From: Hartmannibacter diazotrophicus
Lineage (GTDB): Bacteria; Pseudomonadota; Alphaproteobacteria; Rhizobiales; Pleomorphomonadaceae
DNA: 64,000 nucleotides
Reading direction: 5' to 3'
Assembly: GCF_900231165.1 (NCBI RefSeq)
Contig: NZ_LT960614.1
Span: forward strand, 990,550 to 1,054,549
The position numbers were made by a program, and so were the translations under genes. The first letter of the stretch is position 1. Each line of letters opens with the position of its first letter. The notes under the pieces were generated by a model, which was given only the letters and a program-made list of their open reading frames with translations, did no database searches and had not been told where the DNA came from. Below are positions 34,077-43,363 of the stretch, piece by piece.

Positions 34077-35429
34077 ATGACGGGGCTGAACGCTGATCGC
34101 CAGGAGCGTTTGCGGTTTGCACGAATTGGTGAGGATGACAGGCTGGCGATGCGCGAAGCTTGGGCAATTGTCGAGCCGAAGCTCGACGAGACGCTTGTCG
34201 GCTTCTATGCGCATGTAACGACCGCGCCATCCTTGGCTGCCTTGGTCGGAAACCGCACCAAGGATCTTTCCAGCGCCCAAAAGAAGCATTGGGCCAAGCT
34301 TTTCAGCGGCAAGTTCGATGACGAATATTTCGACAGCGCGACGAAGATCGGGCATGTCCATTGCCGCATCGGCCTGGAGCCGCGTTGGTACATTGGCGGC
34401 TATCAGTTCCTGATCGAGCAGATCATGGCGGTTCTTTCCCGGAGCACGAAGTTCTCCCGAACGCGGTTCCTGCGGTTGCAGAGCGCCTTCAGCAAGGCGA
34501 TTCTTCTCGATCTCGACATCGCGATTTCGACCTATCAGGAAGCCGAACTTGCCGCGCGTCAGGCACGCGAGGACAGCATCAATGCCGCGATCGAGAAGTT
34601 CCGGTCAGGGACCGAAGGTCTCGTGACCGAAGTCGAGCGCACCGCCGAGGGCATGCGCGCGGAGGCTGGCTCGCTCGACGCGACGGCGACCGGGGCCGGA
34701 GAAACGGCGGAAGTGGCCTTTTCGGCATCGCAGAGCACGCGCGAGTCCGTCCAGGGCCTGGCAGCTGCCTCCGAGGAACTTGCCGCCTCGATCACCGAGA
34801 TTTCCGAGCGGCTTTCGACCACTGTCGCCGAGATCTACCGGGCCGGTGACAAGGCCGAGGCCTCGACCCAGTCCATCTCGAGACTGTCCGAATCGGGCAA
34901 GCAGATCGGCGACGTCGTCTCGCTGATCCAGGATATCGCCGAGCAGACCAATCTTCTCGCCCTCAACGCGACCATCGAGTCGGCACGGGCCGGCGAGGCA
35001 GGCAAGGGCTTTGCCGTCGTCGCGCAGGAGGTCAAGGCGCTTGCCGGTCAGACCGCCAAGGCCACCGACGACATCTCCCGTCAGATTGCCGGCATCCAGA
35101 ACGAGACCCAGAGTGCGGTCGACGCGGTTGGCGAGATTTCGCAGATCATGAGCGAGGTTCGCCAGTTCACCGCTGCCATTGCGGCGGCGATCGAGCAGCA
35201 GCAGGCGGTCACTCAGGAGATCGCCGGCAACGTTCATCGCGCCGCCAGCGGCACCGACGAACTGTCCCGCACGGTCGAGGCGGTGCGCGGCGCCATTCAG
35301 AGCACCAAGTCGACGGCGGATGGCTTTGCGGAGGTCTCCGAAGGGCTCTCCAGCCAGGCCGTCACGCTGGCCGGTGAAATTCGCACCTTCATCGACAATC
35401 TGAAGACCGGGGCCAGCCGCGCGGCCTGA
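34077..35429 (+). CDS. Soluble globin-coupled methyl-accepting chemoreceptor (HemAT-like)
   Basis: 450 residues. Residues 1-165 form a sensor globin; the proximal heme His lies in [21 protein letters not shown] helical linker follows, and from about 180 the MCP signalling domain, whose hairpin tip is [38 protein letters not shown]. No membrane helix is present, so it signals from the cytoplasm, presumably responding to O2 and acting on CheA. I start at 34077, where GGAG lies 8 nt upstream; an ATG at 34035 is an alternative. No che genes are nearby. An AT-rich leader precedes it. Confidence 0.9.
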   Translation: MTGLNADRQERLRFARIGEDDRLAMREAWAIVEPKLDETLVGFYAHVTTAPSLAALVGNRTKDLSSAQKKHWAKLFSGKFDDEYFDSATKIGHVHCRIGLEPRWYIGGYQFLIEQIMAVLSRSTKFSRTRFLRLQSAFSKAILLDLDIAISTYQEAELAARQAREDSINAAIEKFRSGTEGLVTEVERTAEGMRAEAGSLDATATGAGETAEVAFSASQSTRESVQGLAAASEELAASITEISERLSTTVAEIYRAGDKAEASTQSISRLSESGKQIGDVVSLIQDIAEQTNLLALNATIESARAGEAGKGFAVVAQEVKALAGQTAKATDDISRQIAGIQNETQSAVDAVGEISQIMSEVRQFTAAIAAAIEQQQAVTQEIAGNVHRAASGTDELSRTVEAVRGAIQSTKSTADGFAEVSEGLSSQAVTLAGEIRTFIDNLKTGASRAA

Positions 35430-35504
35430 TCCAAAAATCCCGTTGCCCTGACCGCAGCGACGCCATGGCAGGGCAGTGGTCAGGCAGCGGGCCGGCCCGG
35501 CATT

Positions 35505-35921
35505 CTATCGATAGGATGTCAGGGCAAGGTCGGCGTGGGCAAAGACGCGCTGACGGAGCGGCTCTCCGAAGAAGATCAGCGTGCAGTCTTCGTCCGCGAC
35601 ATGGAATTCGCGCTGGCCGTAGTCCTGATCGAAGGGCGCGCGGACGCGCCCTTCGGGCAAGGTGGCCAACTGCGGCTTGAGCGACTCGTAGAGCGTGTCG
35701 ATATCGTCGACATCGATATAGAACGAGGTCTCGCGCTCCGGGCGCTTGAGATCGACATCCGCGTCGACCTCGATCAGCCGGATCGCGACGTCATCCCGGT
35801 GAAGATAGGCGTAGTGGTCCGCCCTGTAGCCGACGGAAAACCCCAGAATGTCGTGGTAGAAGGCGACCTGCGCCTCCAGGGTCGTGCAGGGGACGAAAGG
35901 GGTGATCTGATGCATGCGCAT
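35505..35921 (-). CDS. VOC-superfamily (glyoxalase/bleomycin-resistance-like) protein
   Basis: 138 residues with two beta-alpha-beta-beta-beta units. The first holds TPFVPCTTLEAQVAFYHDIL and the second FYIDVDDIDTLYESLK, ending with FHVADEDCTLIFFGEP. VOC proteins bind metal ions and act as lyases, dioxygenases or drug-binding proteins; the substrate here is unknown. The Met at 35921 has AAGGCGG upstream. It is divergent from the LysR gene (186 bp between them), a possible regulatory relationship. Confidence 0.8.
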   Translation of the reverse strand: MRMHQITPFVPCTTLEAQVAFYHDILGFSVGYRADHYAYLHRDDVAIRLIEVDADVDLKRPERETSFYIDVDDIDTLYESLKPQLATLPEGRVRAPFDQDYGQREFHVADEDCTLIFFGEPLRQRVFAHADLALTSYR

Positions 35922-36107
35922 GATGGTTGCCGCCTTCCTCGCATGGACATCGGGCAAGCATAGTCCTTTTTCGTGCCCTCCGATACGCTGGCGGCCTGTC
36001 TTTGGCCTGTTACGGCAAGAGGCCTGCAGCGCCAGCCGAGCGGTTCCTGTCGAACGGCCCGCCGAACCTGTTGAATTCACGCAAGGCGCCGTGCATAGCT
36101 TGTCGCC

Positions 36108-37010
36108 ATGCTCGACAAGCTCGCACTTCTTCTGGCGCTCGCCCGCGAACGGCACTTCGGCAGGGCGGCGGAGAGCGCCGGCGTGACGCAGCCGACGCTC
36201 TCTTCCGCGGTCAAGAGCCTGGAGGAACAGTTCGGCGTCCTGCTCGTCGAACGCGGATCGCGTTTCCAGGGATTCACACCGGAAGGCGAACGCATTCTGG
36301 TCTGGGCCCGGCGTCTCGTCAGCGATGCGCGCACCATGCGCGAGGAAGTCCAGGCCCTCAAGAAGGGTCTCTTCGGCCATATCCGCCTTGCCGCGGTGCC
36401 GACCGCGCTGCCCTTCCTTCAGGAACTGGTCAACCCGATCGCGACGCGCCACGAGGCTGTGCGGCTGACGATCCTCTCGATGACGGCCGACCACATCCTG
36501 AAGAGCATCGATAACCTCGAGATCGACGCGGGTGTCTCCTATCTGGAAGAAAGCGTGCTGGCGCGATTCTCGGGCGTGCCGCTCTACGAGGAGCGCTACT
36601 GCCTTCTTGTGGCACCGGGCAGCGACCTCGCCGATCAGTCGAGCGTGTCGTGGCGGCAGGCGGCCACCATCCCGCTCTGTCTCCTGACGCCGGACATGCA
36701 GCATCGCCGGATCGTCGAGCGCCACTTGCGTGAGGCCGGTGCCAATATCGCGCCGCGTCTCGAATCCAATTCCCTGATCGTGCTTCATACGCATGTCCGT
36801 ACGGGCAACTGGGCGACCATCATGCCGGCCCGCTTCGCCGAGACTGTCGACCAGCCGGGCCTCCTCAAGGCCATCCCGATCGTCGAGCCGACGGTCTCCC
36901 ACACCATCGGCCTCGTCACCACCCAGCGTGAGCCGCTTCCGCCCCTCGTGGCGCAGCTCGTCAGCGAGGCCAAGGTCTTCCAGAAGCGGAACGCGGCCCT
37001 CGCCACTTAA
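36108..37010 (+). CDS. LysR-family regulator upstream of the formate dehydrogenase operon
   Basis: 300 residues. The N-terminal winged helix is typical: LALLLALARERHFGRAAESAGVTQPTLSSAVKSLEEQFGVLLVERG. An effector domain follows from about residue 90. It lies 130 bp upstream of fdsG on the same strand and also divergent from the VOC gene. A LysR gene in front of fds operons is common and is thought to respond to formate, so I infer it controls fdsGBA-fdhD-fdsD. The dyad at 37022-37038 is a candidate binding site. Confidence 0.85.
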   Translation: MLDKLALLLALARERHFGRAAESAGVTQPTLSSAVKSLEEQFGVLLVERGSRFQGFTPEGERILVWARRLVSDARTMREEVQALKKGLFGHIRLAAVPTALPFLQELVNPIATRHEAVRLTILSMTADHILKSIDNLEIDAGVSYLEESVLARFSGVPLYEERYCLLVAPGSDLADQSSVSWRQAATIPLCLLTPDMQHRRIVERHLREAGANIAPRLESNSLIVLHTHVRTGNWATIMPARFAETVDQPGLLKAIPIVEPTVSHTIGLVTTQREPLPPLVAQLVSEAKVFQKRNAALAT

Positions 37011-37014
37011 CGGT

Positions 37015-37042
37015 ATTGATTAAACGAACCTTTCGTTTTAAT
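37015..37042 (+). promoter_or_regulatory. Dyad between the LysR gene and fdsG
   Basis: AAACGAA-CCT-TTCGTTT (37022-37038) is a perfect 7-bp dyad in an AT-rich patch just after the LysR stop and about 100 bp before fdsG. It sits between TTGATT (37016-37021) and TTTAAT (37037-37042), a weak promoter with 15-bp spacing. It could instead be a weak LysR terminator. Confidence 0.4.
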
Positions 37043-37140
37043 TCGATTTCCCTATCGTTCCACGGAAGCGCTTTATTGAATCGTTCTGATTTCCGGCTCA
37101 TGTTCCGCACAATTACAAACTGTGGGAGGCGCCGGAATCG

Positions 37141-37611
37141 ATGCGTCACGAGACTTTTAGCAACGAACGGACGCGCGAAATCGTGTCGGCGCATTCCGGC
37201 CTCGAAGGGCCATTGATGCCGATCCTGCACGCCGTGCGGGACGCGTTCGGTCATGTGCCGGAGGCCGCCGTGCCGGTGATCGCCGAGGAACTCAATCTCT
37301 CCCGCGCCGAGGTCCACGGCGTCGTCACCTTCTATCACGACTTCAATCGCAAGCCGCACGGCCGCCATGTCGTCAAGTTCTGCCGTGCAGAGGCCTGCCA
37401 GTCGATGGGCTGCGATGACCTGATCGCCCATGCCGAGAAGGCGCTGGGCGTCGAGATGGGCGAGACGAGCGCCGATGGCCGCGTGACGCTGGAGCCCATC
37501 TTCTGCCTCGGGCTCTGCGCCTGCGCCCCGTCCGCGATGGTGGACGGCGAGATCGTCGGGCGGCTGGACAAGGCTGCGGTCGACCTGATCGTTGCGGAGG
37601 TGGACCGGTGA
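37141..37611 (+). CDS. fdsG: NAD-dependent formate dehydrogenase gamma subunit
   Basis: 156-residue NuoE-like [2Fe-2S] thioredoxin-fold subunit. The ligands are in KFCRAEACQSMGC and FCLGLCACAPS, the two-pair pattern of the family. The N-terminal helical part HAVRDAFGHVPEAAVPVIAEE and GVVTFYHDF are typical. It passes electrons to FdsB. The ATG is preceded by GGGAGG. The stop overlaps the GTG start of fdsB (GTGA). Confidence 0.93.
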   Translation: MRHETFSNERTREIVSAHSGLEGPLMPILHAVRDAFGHVPEAAVPVIAEELNLSRAEVHGVVTFYHDFNRKPHGRHVVKFCRAEACQSMGCDDLIAHAEKALGVEMGETSADGRVTLEPIFCLGLCACAPSAMVDGEIVGRLDKAAVDLIVAEVDR

Positions 37612-39173
37612 GTATCAAGGTTTTTGTTCCGCGTGACGCGGCGGCCGTCGCCTGCGGCGCGAATGCGGTCGCCAAGGCGCTGAAGGCCGAGGCCGAAAAG
37701 GCCGGCGCCGACGTCACGATCATCCGCAACGGCTCGCGCGGCATGCTGTGGCTGGAGCCGCTGGTTGAGGTCGAGTCCGAGGGCGTGCGCTACGGCTTCG
37801 GTCCGGTGACGGCCGGGGACATTCCCGGCCTCGTGCTTGGCGGCCTCTTCTCGGCCCCGGCACAGGTGACGGGCACGCTCGCAATCGGCCCGACCGAAAA
37901 GCATCCCTATTTTGCCAGGCAGACGCGCCTCACCTTCGCCCGCTGCGGCCTGACCGATCCGGTCTCGCTGGCCGACTACACGGTCAACGACGGCTACAAG
38001 GGGCTTGAGAAGGCGCTCGCCATGGCGCCGCTCGATATCGTCAAGGAAGTGACCGACTCCGGTCTTCGCGGCCGTGGCGGTGCGGGCTTTCCGACCGGCA
38101 TCAAGTGGAAGACCGTCCACGATGCGGCGGGCGAGCAGAAATACATCGTCTGCAACGCGGACGAGGGCGACAGCGGCACCTTTGCCGACCGCATGATCAT
38201 GGAAGGCGACCCCTTCCTGCTCATCGAGGGCATGACCATCGCGGGCCTCGCCGTTGGCGCGACCCGAGGCTACGTCTATCTGCGGTCCGAATACCCCCAT
38301 GCCGAAATCGCGCTCAACGAGGCAATCAGGGCGGCGAAGGCTGCCGGCTATCTCGGGCAGGATATCCGCGGCTCGGGCAAGGCCTTCGAGCTGGAAGTAC
38401 GCATCGGCGCCGGCGCCTATGTCTGCGGCGAGGAAACCTCGCTTCTGGAAAGCCTTGAGGGCAAGCGCGGCCTCGTGCGCGCCAAGCCGCCGCTGCCGGC
38501 CCATGTCGGGCTCTTCGGCAAGCCGACGGTGATCAACAACGTGCTCTCGCTCTGCGCGGTGCCCTATGTCCTGGCCGAAGGCGCCAAGGCCTACCACGAC
38601 TACGGCATGGGCCGCTCGCGCGGCACGATGCCGGTCCAGCTTGCCGGTAACCTCAAGCACGGCGGTCTCTTCGAGACGGCCTTCGGCATCTCGCTCGGCG
38701 AACTCATCGACGATATCGGCGGCGGCACCCTGTCCGGCCGCCCGGTGAAGGCCGTGCAGGTCGGCGGTCCGCTCGGCGCCTACATGCCGCGCACGCTGTT
38801 CGACACCCCCTTCGACTATGAGGAATTCACCAAGGTCGATGCCCTCATCGGCCACGCCGGCGTCGTCGTCTTCGACGACACGGCCGACATGGCCAGGATG
38901 GCGCGCTTCGCCTTCGAGTTCTGCGCCATCGAAAGCTGCGGCAAGTGCACGCCCTGCCGCATCGGGTCGACCCGTGGCCGCGAAACGGTCGAGAAGATCA
39001 TGGCCGGGATCGACGTCGAGAAGAACATCGAGGTCATGAAGGACCTCTCCGAAACCATGAAATTCGGCTCGCTCTGCGCGCTCGGCGGCTTCACGCCCTA
39101 TCCGGTGATGAGCGCCTTCACGCATTTCCCGGAAGATTTCCGGCGCGTGCAGCAGCTTCAAGCAGCCGAGTAA
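37608..39173 (+). CDS. fdsB: NAD-dependent formate dehydrogenase beta subunit (diaphorase)
   Basis: 521 residues: an N-terminal thioredoxin-like domain (to about 110) and a NuoF-like domain. The FMN/NADH motifs are GLRGRGGAGFPTGIKWK, CNADEGDSGTFADRMIMEGDP and GAYVCGEETSLLESLEG; the [4Fe-4S] ligands are ESCGKCTPCRIGSTRG and SLCALGG. It reduces NAD+ with electrons from formate. The GTG start overlaps the fdsG stop. fdsA follows after 13 bp. Confidence 0.94.
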   Translation: MSIKVFVPRDAAAVACGANAVAKALKAEAEKAGADVTIIRNGSRGMLWLEPLVEVESEGVRYGFGPVTAGDIPGLVLGGLFSAPAQVTGTLAIGPTEKHPYFARQTRLTFARCGLTDPVSLADYTVNDGYKGLEKALAMAPLDIVKEVTDSGLRGRGGAGFPTGIKWKTVHDAAGEQKYIVCNADEGDSGTFADRMIMEGDPFLLIEGMTIAGLAVGATRGYVYLRSEYPHAEIALNEAIRAAKAAGYLGQDIRGSGKAFELEVRIGAGAYVCGEETSLLESLEGKRGLVRAKPPLPAHVGLFGKPTVINNVLSLCAVPYVLAEGAKAYHDYGMGRSRGTMPVQLAGNLKHGGLFETAFGISLGELIDDIGGGTLSGRPVKAVQVGGPLGAYMPRTLFDTPFDYEEFTKVDALIGHAGVVVFDDTADMARMARFAFEFCAIESCGKCTPCRIGSTRGRETVEKIMAGIDVEKNIEVMKDLSETMKFGSLCALGGFTPYPVMSAFTHFPEDFRRVQQLQAAE

Positions 39174-39186
39174 AGGGAGACTTGCC

Positions 39187-42057
39187 ATGAGCCTCATTAT
39201 CGAGACCGACTACGGCACGCCCGCCTCCAAATCCGAGACGATGGTGACCCTCACCATCGACGGCGTCGAAGTGACCGTGCCGGAAGGCACCTCTATCATG
39301 CGCGCGGCGATGGAGATGGGCACCGCCATCCCCAAGCTCTGCGCCACCGACATGCTGGACGCCTTCGGCTCCTGCCGCCTCTGCCTCGTCGAGATCGAGG
39401 GTCGTCGCGGCACGCCGGCCTCCTGCACGACGCCGGTGGCGGAAGGCATCGTCGTCCGCACCCAGACGGATCGTCTTGCGCAGCTGCGCAAGGGCGTGAT
39501 GGAGCTCTACATCTCCGACCACCCGCTCGACTGCCTGACCTGCGCGGCCAACGGCGACTGCGAATTGCAGGACATGGCCGGCGCGGTCGGCCTGCGCGAC
39601 GTCCGTTACGGCTACGAGGGCGACAACCACGTCTTCGCCAAGAAGGACGGCATCGCCAATGATCAGTGGCTGCCGAAGGACGAGTCGAACCCCTACTTCA
39701 CCTACGATGCCTCCAAGTGCATCGTCTGCAATCGCTGCGTCCGCGCCTGCGAGGAAGTGCAGGGCACCTTCGCGCTGACCATCTCCGGCCGCGGCTTCGA
39801 CAGCCGCGTGTCGCCCGGCATGAACGAAGACTTCATGGCGTCCGAGTGCGTGTCCTGCGGCGCCTGCGTGCAGGCCTGCCCGACGGCGACCCTGTCGGAG
39901 ACCAAGCTGATCGAGATCGGCCAGCCGGAGCATTCCGAGGTCACCACCTGCGCCTACTGCGGCGTCGGCTGCACCTTCAAGGCCGAAATGCGCGGCGAGG
40001 AACTTGTCCGCATGGTGCCGTGGAAGGACGGCAAGGCGAACCGCGGTCATAGCTGCGTCAAGGGTCGTTTCGCCTGGGGCTACGCCACCCACCGCGACCG
40101 CATCACCAAGCCGATGATCCGCGACAGCATCAAGGAGCCGTGGCGCGAGGTGTCCTGGGACGAGGCGCTCGGCAAGATCGCCACGGACATGAAGCGCATC
40201 CAGCAGGCCTTTGGCCGTGAAGCGGTCGGCGGCATCACGTCATCGCGCTGCACCAACGAGGAGTCCTACCTCGTCCAGAAGCTGATCCGCGCCGGCTTCG
40301 GCACCAACAACGTCGACACCTGCGCCCGCGTCTGCCATTCGCCGACCGGCTATGGCCTGAAGACGACCTTCGGCACCTCCGCCGGCACGCAGGACTTCGA
40401 CAGCGTCGAGGACAGCGACGTCATCCTCGTCATCGGCGCCAACCCGACCGACGGCCACCCCGTCTTCGGCAGTCGCATGAAGAAGCGCCTGCGCGAAGGC
40501 GCCAAGCTGATCGTCGTCGATCCGCGCCGCATCGACCTCGTCAAGTCGCCGCACGTCAAGGCCGAGTATCACCTCGCGCTGAAGCCCGGCACCAACGTCG
40601 CCGTCGTTACCTCGCTCGCCCATGTCGTCGTGACCGAGGGGCTGGCCGACGAAGCCTTCATCGCCGAGCGCTGCGACCTTCTCGAATACCGCGAATGGGC
40701 GGCCTTCGTGGCCGATCCGCGCCATTCGCCGGAGACGACCGAGGCCTTCACCGGCGTTCCGGCCGAACTCCTGCGCAAGGCGGCTCGCCTTTATGCCACC
40801 GGCGGAAACGGGGCCATTTACTACGGCCTCGGCGTCACCGAGCACAGCCAGGGTTCGACCACGGTCATGGCCATCGCCAACCTCGCCATGGCGACCGGCA
40901 ACATCGGCCGTCGCGGCGTCGGCGTGAACCCGCTGCGCGGCCAGAACAACGTGCAGGGCGCCTGCGACATGGGCTCCTTCCCGCACGAACTGACGGGCTA
41001 TCGCCACATCTCCGACGAGGGCACCCGCAACCTCTTCGAAAAGGCATGGGGCGTCACCCTCGACAAGGACCCGGGCCTGCGCATCAACAACATGCTCGAT
41101 GCCGCTGTCGACGGGTCCTTCAAGGCGATCTACATTGAGGGCGAGGACATCCTGCAGTCCGATCCGGACACGCATCATGTCGCCGCTGGCCTGGAGGCCA
41201 TGGAACTCGTCATCGTGCAGGATCTCTTCCTGAACGAGACGGCCAACTACGCCCACGTCTTCCTGCCGGGCTGCACCTTCCTGGAGAAGGACGGCACCTT
41301 CACCAACGCGGAACGCCGCATCCAGCGCATCCGCCGCGTGATGAGCCCGAAGAACGGCTATGCCGACTGGGAAGTCACCCAGCTGATCGCCAACGCGCTT
41401 GGCCTGAACTGGAACTACAAGCACCCGTCCGAGATCATGGACGAGATCGCGGCCCTGACGCCGACCTTCAAGAACGTGACCTACGAGCTTCTTGACGAGA
41501 TGGGCTCGGTGCAGTGGCCCTGCAACGAGGAACATCCCGAAGGCACGCCGATCATGCACGTCGACCACTTCGTGCGCGGCAAGGGCCAGTTCGTGCTCAC
41601 GGAATACATCCCCACGGACGAGCGGACGGGCGCGCGCTTCCCGCTCATCCTCACCACGGGCCGTATTCTCAGCCAGTACAACGTCGGCGCTCAGACCCGC
41701 CGCACCGAGAACTCGCGCTGGCACGAGGAGGACGTCCTCGAAATCCATCCGCATGACGCCGAGCAGCGCGGCATCAAGGACGGCGACTGGGTGAAGATCG
41801 CCAGCCGTGCCGGCGAAACAGCGCTTCATGCGCTGATCACCGACCGCGTGGCGCCGGGTGTGGTCTATACGACCTTCCACCACCCCTTGACGCAGGCGAA
41901 CGTCATCACCACTGATTTCTCGGACTGGGCGACCAACTGTCCCGAGTATAAGGTGACGGCGGTTCAGGTCTCGCCCTCCAACGGTCCGACCCGCTATCAG
42001 GAGGACTATGACGAGTTCTCCCGGCAGTCGCGCCGGATCGCCGAAGCGGCGGAGTAA
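39187..42057 (+). CDS. fdsA: NAD-dependent formate dehydrogenase alpha (molybdenum) subunit
   Basis: 956 residues. The N-terminal [2Fe-2S] domain is FGSCRLCLVEIEG, then the His-Cys [4Fe-4S] site HPLDCLTCAANGDCELQ, two ferredoxin clusters CIVCNRCVRACEE and CVSCGACVQACPT, the catalytic-domain cluster CAYCGVGC, then the bis-MGD domain. Mo is ligated by Cys383 in RVCHSPTGYGLKT; it is cysteine, not selenocysteine. The C-terminal molybdopterin-binding domain includes RILSQYNVGAQTRRTENSRWHEED. Formate is oxidised to CO2 in the cytoplasm, in an enzyme class known to tolerate oxygen. Length matches R. capsulatus FdsA. Confidence 0.95.
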   Translation: MSLIIETDYGTPASKSETMVTLTIDGVEVTVPEGTSIMRAAMEMGTAIPKLCATDMLDAFGSCRLCLVEIEGRRGTPASCTTPVAEGIVVRTQTDRLAQLRKGVMELYISDHPLDCLTCAANGDCELQDMAGAVGLRDVRYGYEGDNHVFAKKDGIANDQWLPKDESNPYFTYDASKCIVCNRCVRACEEVQGTFALTISGRGFDSRVSPGMNEDFMASECVSCGACVQACPTATLSETKLIEIGQPEHSEVTTCAYCGVGCTFKAEMRGEELVRMVPWKDGKANRGHSCVKGRFAWGYATHRDRITKPMIRDSIKEPWREVSWDEALGKIATDMKRIQQAFGREAVGGITSSRCTNEESYLVQKLIRAGFGTNNVDTCARVCHSPTGYGLKTTFGTSAGTQDFDSVEDSDVILVIGANPTDGHPVFGSRMKKRLREGAKLIVVDPRRIDLVKSPHVKAEYHLALKPGTNVAVVTSLAHVVVTEGLADEAFIAERCDLLEYREWAAFVADPRHSPETTEAFTGVPAELLRKAARLYATGGNGAIYYGLGVTEHSQGSTTVMAIANLAMATGNIGRRGVGVNPLRGQNNVQGACDMGSFPHELTGYRHISDEGTRNLFEKAWGVTLDKDPGLRINNMLDAAVDGSFKAIYIEGEDILQSDPDTHHVAAGLEAMELVIVQDLFLNETANYAHVFLPGCTFLEKDGTFTNAERRIQRIRRVMSPKNGYADWEVTQLIANALGLNWNYKHPSEIMDEIAALTPTFKNVTYELLDEMGSVQWPCNEEHPEGTPIMHVDHFVRGKGQFVLTEYIPTDERTGARFPLILTTGRILSQYNVGAQTRRTENSRWHEEDVLEIHPHDAEQRGIKDGDWVKIASRAGETALHALITDRVAPGVVYTTFHHPLTQANVITTDFSDWATNCPEYKVTAVQVSPSNGPTRYQEDYDEFSRQSRRIAEAAE

Positions 42058-42071
42058 CGAGGCAATCTGTG

Positions 42072-42917
42072 ATGCTTGATCCTGCGGCTTGCGTAAAATC
42101 GGTCCGGGTTGCCCGCAAGGGCGGCTCGGAGGAGACCGTACGCGCCGTTCCGGTGGAGGTGCCGATCGCGCTGACCCACGACGGGTCGAGCTACGCCGTC
42201 ATGCTCGGCAGCCCGATCGATCTTGACGACTTCGGCGTCGGTTTCAGCTTCACCGAGAATGTCATCTCGTCCGCTGCCGAGATCCGCGATCTCGAAGTCG
42301 TGGAGCACCACGACGGGATCGAGGTGCGGATGTGGCTCGATCCTGACCGTTCCAAGCAGCTTGTCGCTCGCCGCCGTCACATCACCGGGCCGACCGGTTG
42401 CGGACTGTGCGGTGTGGAGAGCCTTGAAGAAGCCTCACCGGAACTGCCGAAGGTCGGCAAGGGGATCGCCGTCACAGTGGACGAGATCTACGCGGCGCTG
42501 GACGACCTGATGCTGGCGCAGGTGGTTGGCCGCGAGACCCGCGCGGTGCACGCGAGCGCCTTCTGGCGGCGCGGTGAGGGCCTCGTCGTCGTGCGCGAGG
42601 ATGTCGGGCGGCACAACGCCCTGGACAAGGTGATCGGCCATGTTCTGCGGACGGGCGGCGAGGGCGCCGACGGCATGGTGATCATGACGAGCCGCGTCTC
42701 GGTGGAACTGATCCAGAAGACGGCCAAGCTCGGAGCTTCGATCCTGGTTGCCGTTTCGGCGCCGACGTCCTTTGCCCTGAAGCTCGCGGAAGAGGCGGGC
42801 ATCACGCTCGTCGCCGTGGCGCGGGGCGATTCCTTTGAGGTCTTTACCCATCCCCACCGCATCCTTTTGGACGGTGCGGGCAAGAAGAATACGGAGACAT
42901 TGGGACATGTCGCATAG
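42072..42917 (+). CDS. fdhD: Formate dehydrogenase accessory sulfurtransferase
   Basis: 281 residues. The sulfur-relay cysteines are in GPTGCGLCGVESLEEA. The C-terminal half carries the conserved REDVGRHNALDKVIGHVL and MTSRVSVELIQKTAKLGASIL blocks. FdhD moves sulfur from a desulfurase onto the molybdenum cofactor of FdsA, a step essential for activity. An ATG at 42072 has GAGG upstream (GTG 42069 is the alternative). It is inserted between fdsA and fdsD and overlaps fdsD by 11 nt. Confidence 0.93.
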   Translation: MLDPAACVKSVRVARKGGSEETVRAVPVEVPIALTHDGSSYAVMLGSPIDLDDFGVGFSFTENVISSAAEIRDLEVVEHHDGIEVRMWLDPDRSKQLVARRRHITGPTGCGLCGVESLEEASPELPKVGKGIAVTVDEIYAALDDLMLAQVVGRETRAVHASAFWRRGEGLVVVREDVGRHNALDKVIGHVLRTGGEGADGMVIMTSRVSVELIQKTAKLGASILVAVSAPTSFALKLAEEAGITLVAVARGDSFEVFTHPHRILLDGAGKKNTETLGHVA

Positions 42918-43146
42918 CGGAACCGAACAGAAGCTGGTGATGATGGCGAACCAGATCGCCAGGGCTTTCGAGGCGCAGGGCGAGGAAAAGGCCGTGCCGA
43001 TGATCCACGATCATATCGTTCAGTTCTGGGACCCGCGCATGCGCCGCCAGATGAACGCGCATATCCTTGCCGGTGGCGACGGGCTGTTGCCGACGGCGCT
43101 CGCGGCGCTGAAGCCGGACGCCGAGGCGTCGCGGACGGCCGCCTGA
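42907..43146 (+). CDS. fdsD: Formate dehydrogenase delta subunit
   Basis: 79 residues of the small FdsD family: KLVMMANQIARAFEAQGEEK and FWDPRMRRQMNAHILAGGDGL are the conserved parts. FdsD is needed for assembly or cofactor loading of the FdsGBA complex. It starts inside the last codons of fdhD (11-nt overlap) and is followed by a strong terminator. Confidence 0.9.
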   Translation: MSHSGTEQKLVMMANQIARAFEAQGEEKAVPMIHDHIVQFWDPRMRRQMNAHILAGGDGLLPTALAALKPDAEASRTAA

Positions 43147-43173
43147 GCGGCCCTGTCCATTGTGATGAGCGAG

Positions 43174-43202
43174 AAGCCTCGGTCCTTTGACCGGGGCTTT
43201 TT
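43174..43202 (+). terminator. Rho-independent terminator of the fds operon
   Basis: AAGCCTCGGTC pairs over 11 bp with GACCGGGGCTT around a CTTT loop, followed by a T run (to 43202), 28 bp after fdsD. Confidence 0.9.
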
Positions 43203-43363
43203 CATGGGCCATTGCCGATTGGCGATTGATCGTTCACCGGTGCGGCCGGCGTTGGCGCGTCGCCGGCTCACGAAGCACTTGGCCGCCTGGACCAAACTGT
43301 GGCATGTCGGATTGAAATGCCTCGCGCGCGCCAAGCCCGGCCACCCGTCCAAGAGCCTCCCGC

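Noticed and set aside
37335-39197. 620-codon minus-strand frame opposite fdsG/fdsB
   Set aside because: Shadow of the formate dehydrogenase genes, which have all expected cofactor motifs.
39187-42057. Selenocysteine in formate dehydrogenase
   Set aside because: The Mo-ligand codon at 40333-40335 is TGC (Cys383), and the frame has no internal TGA.
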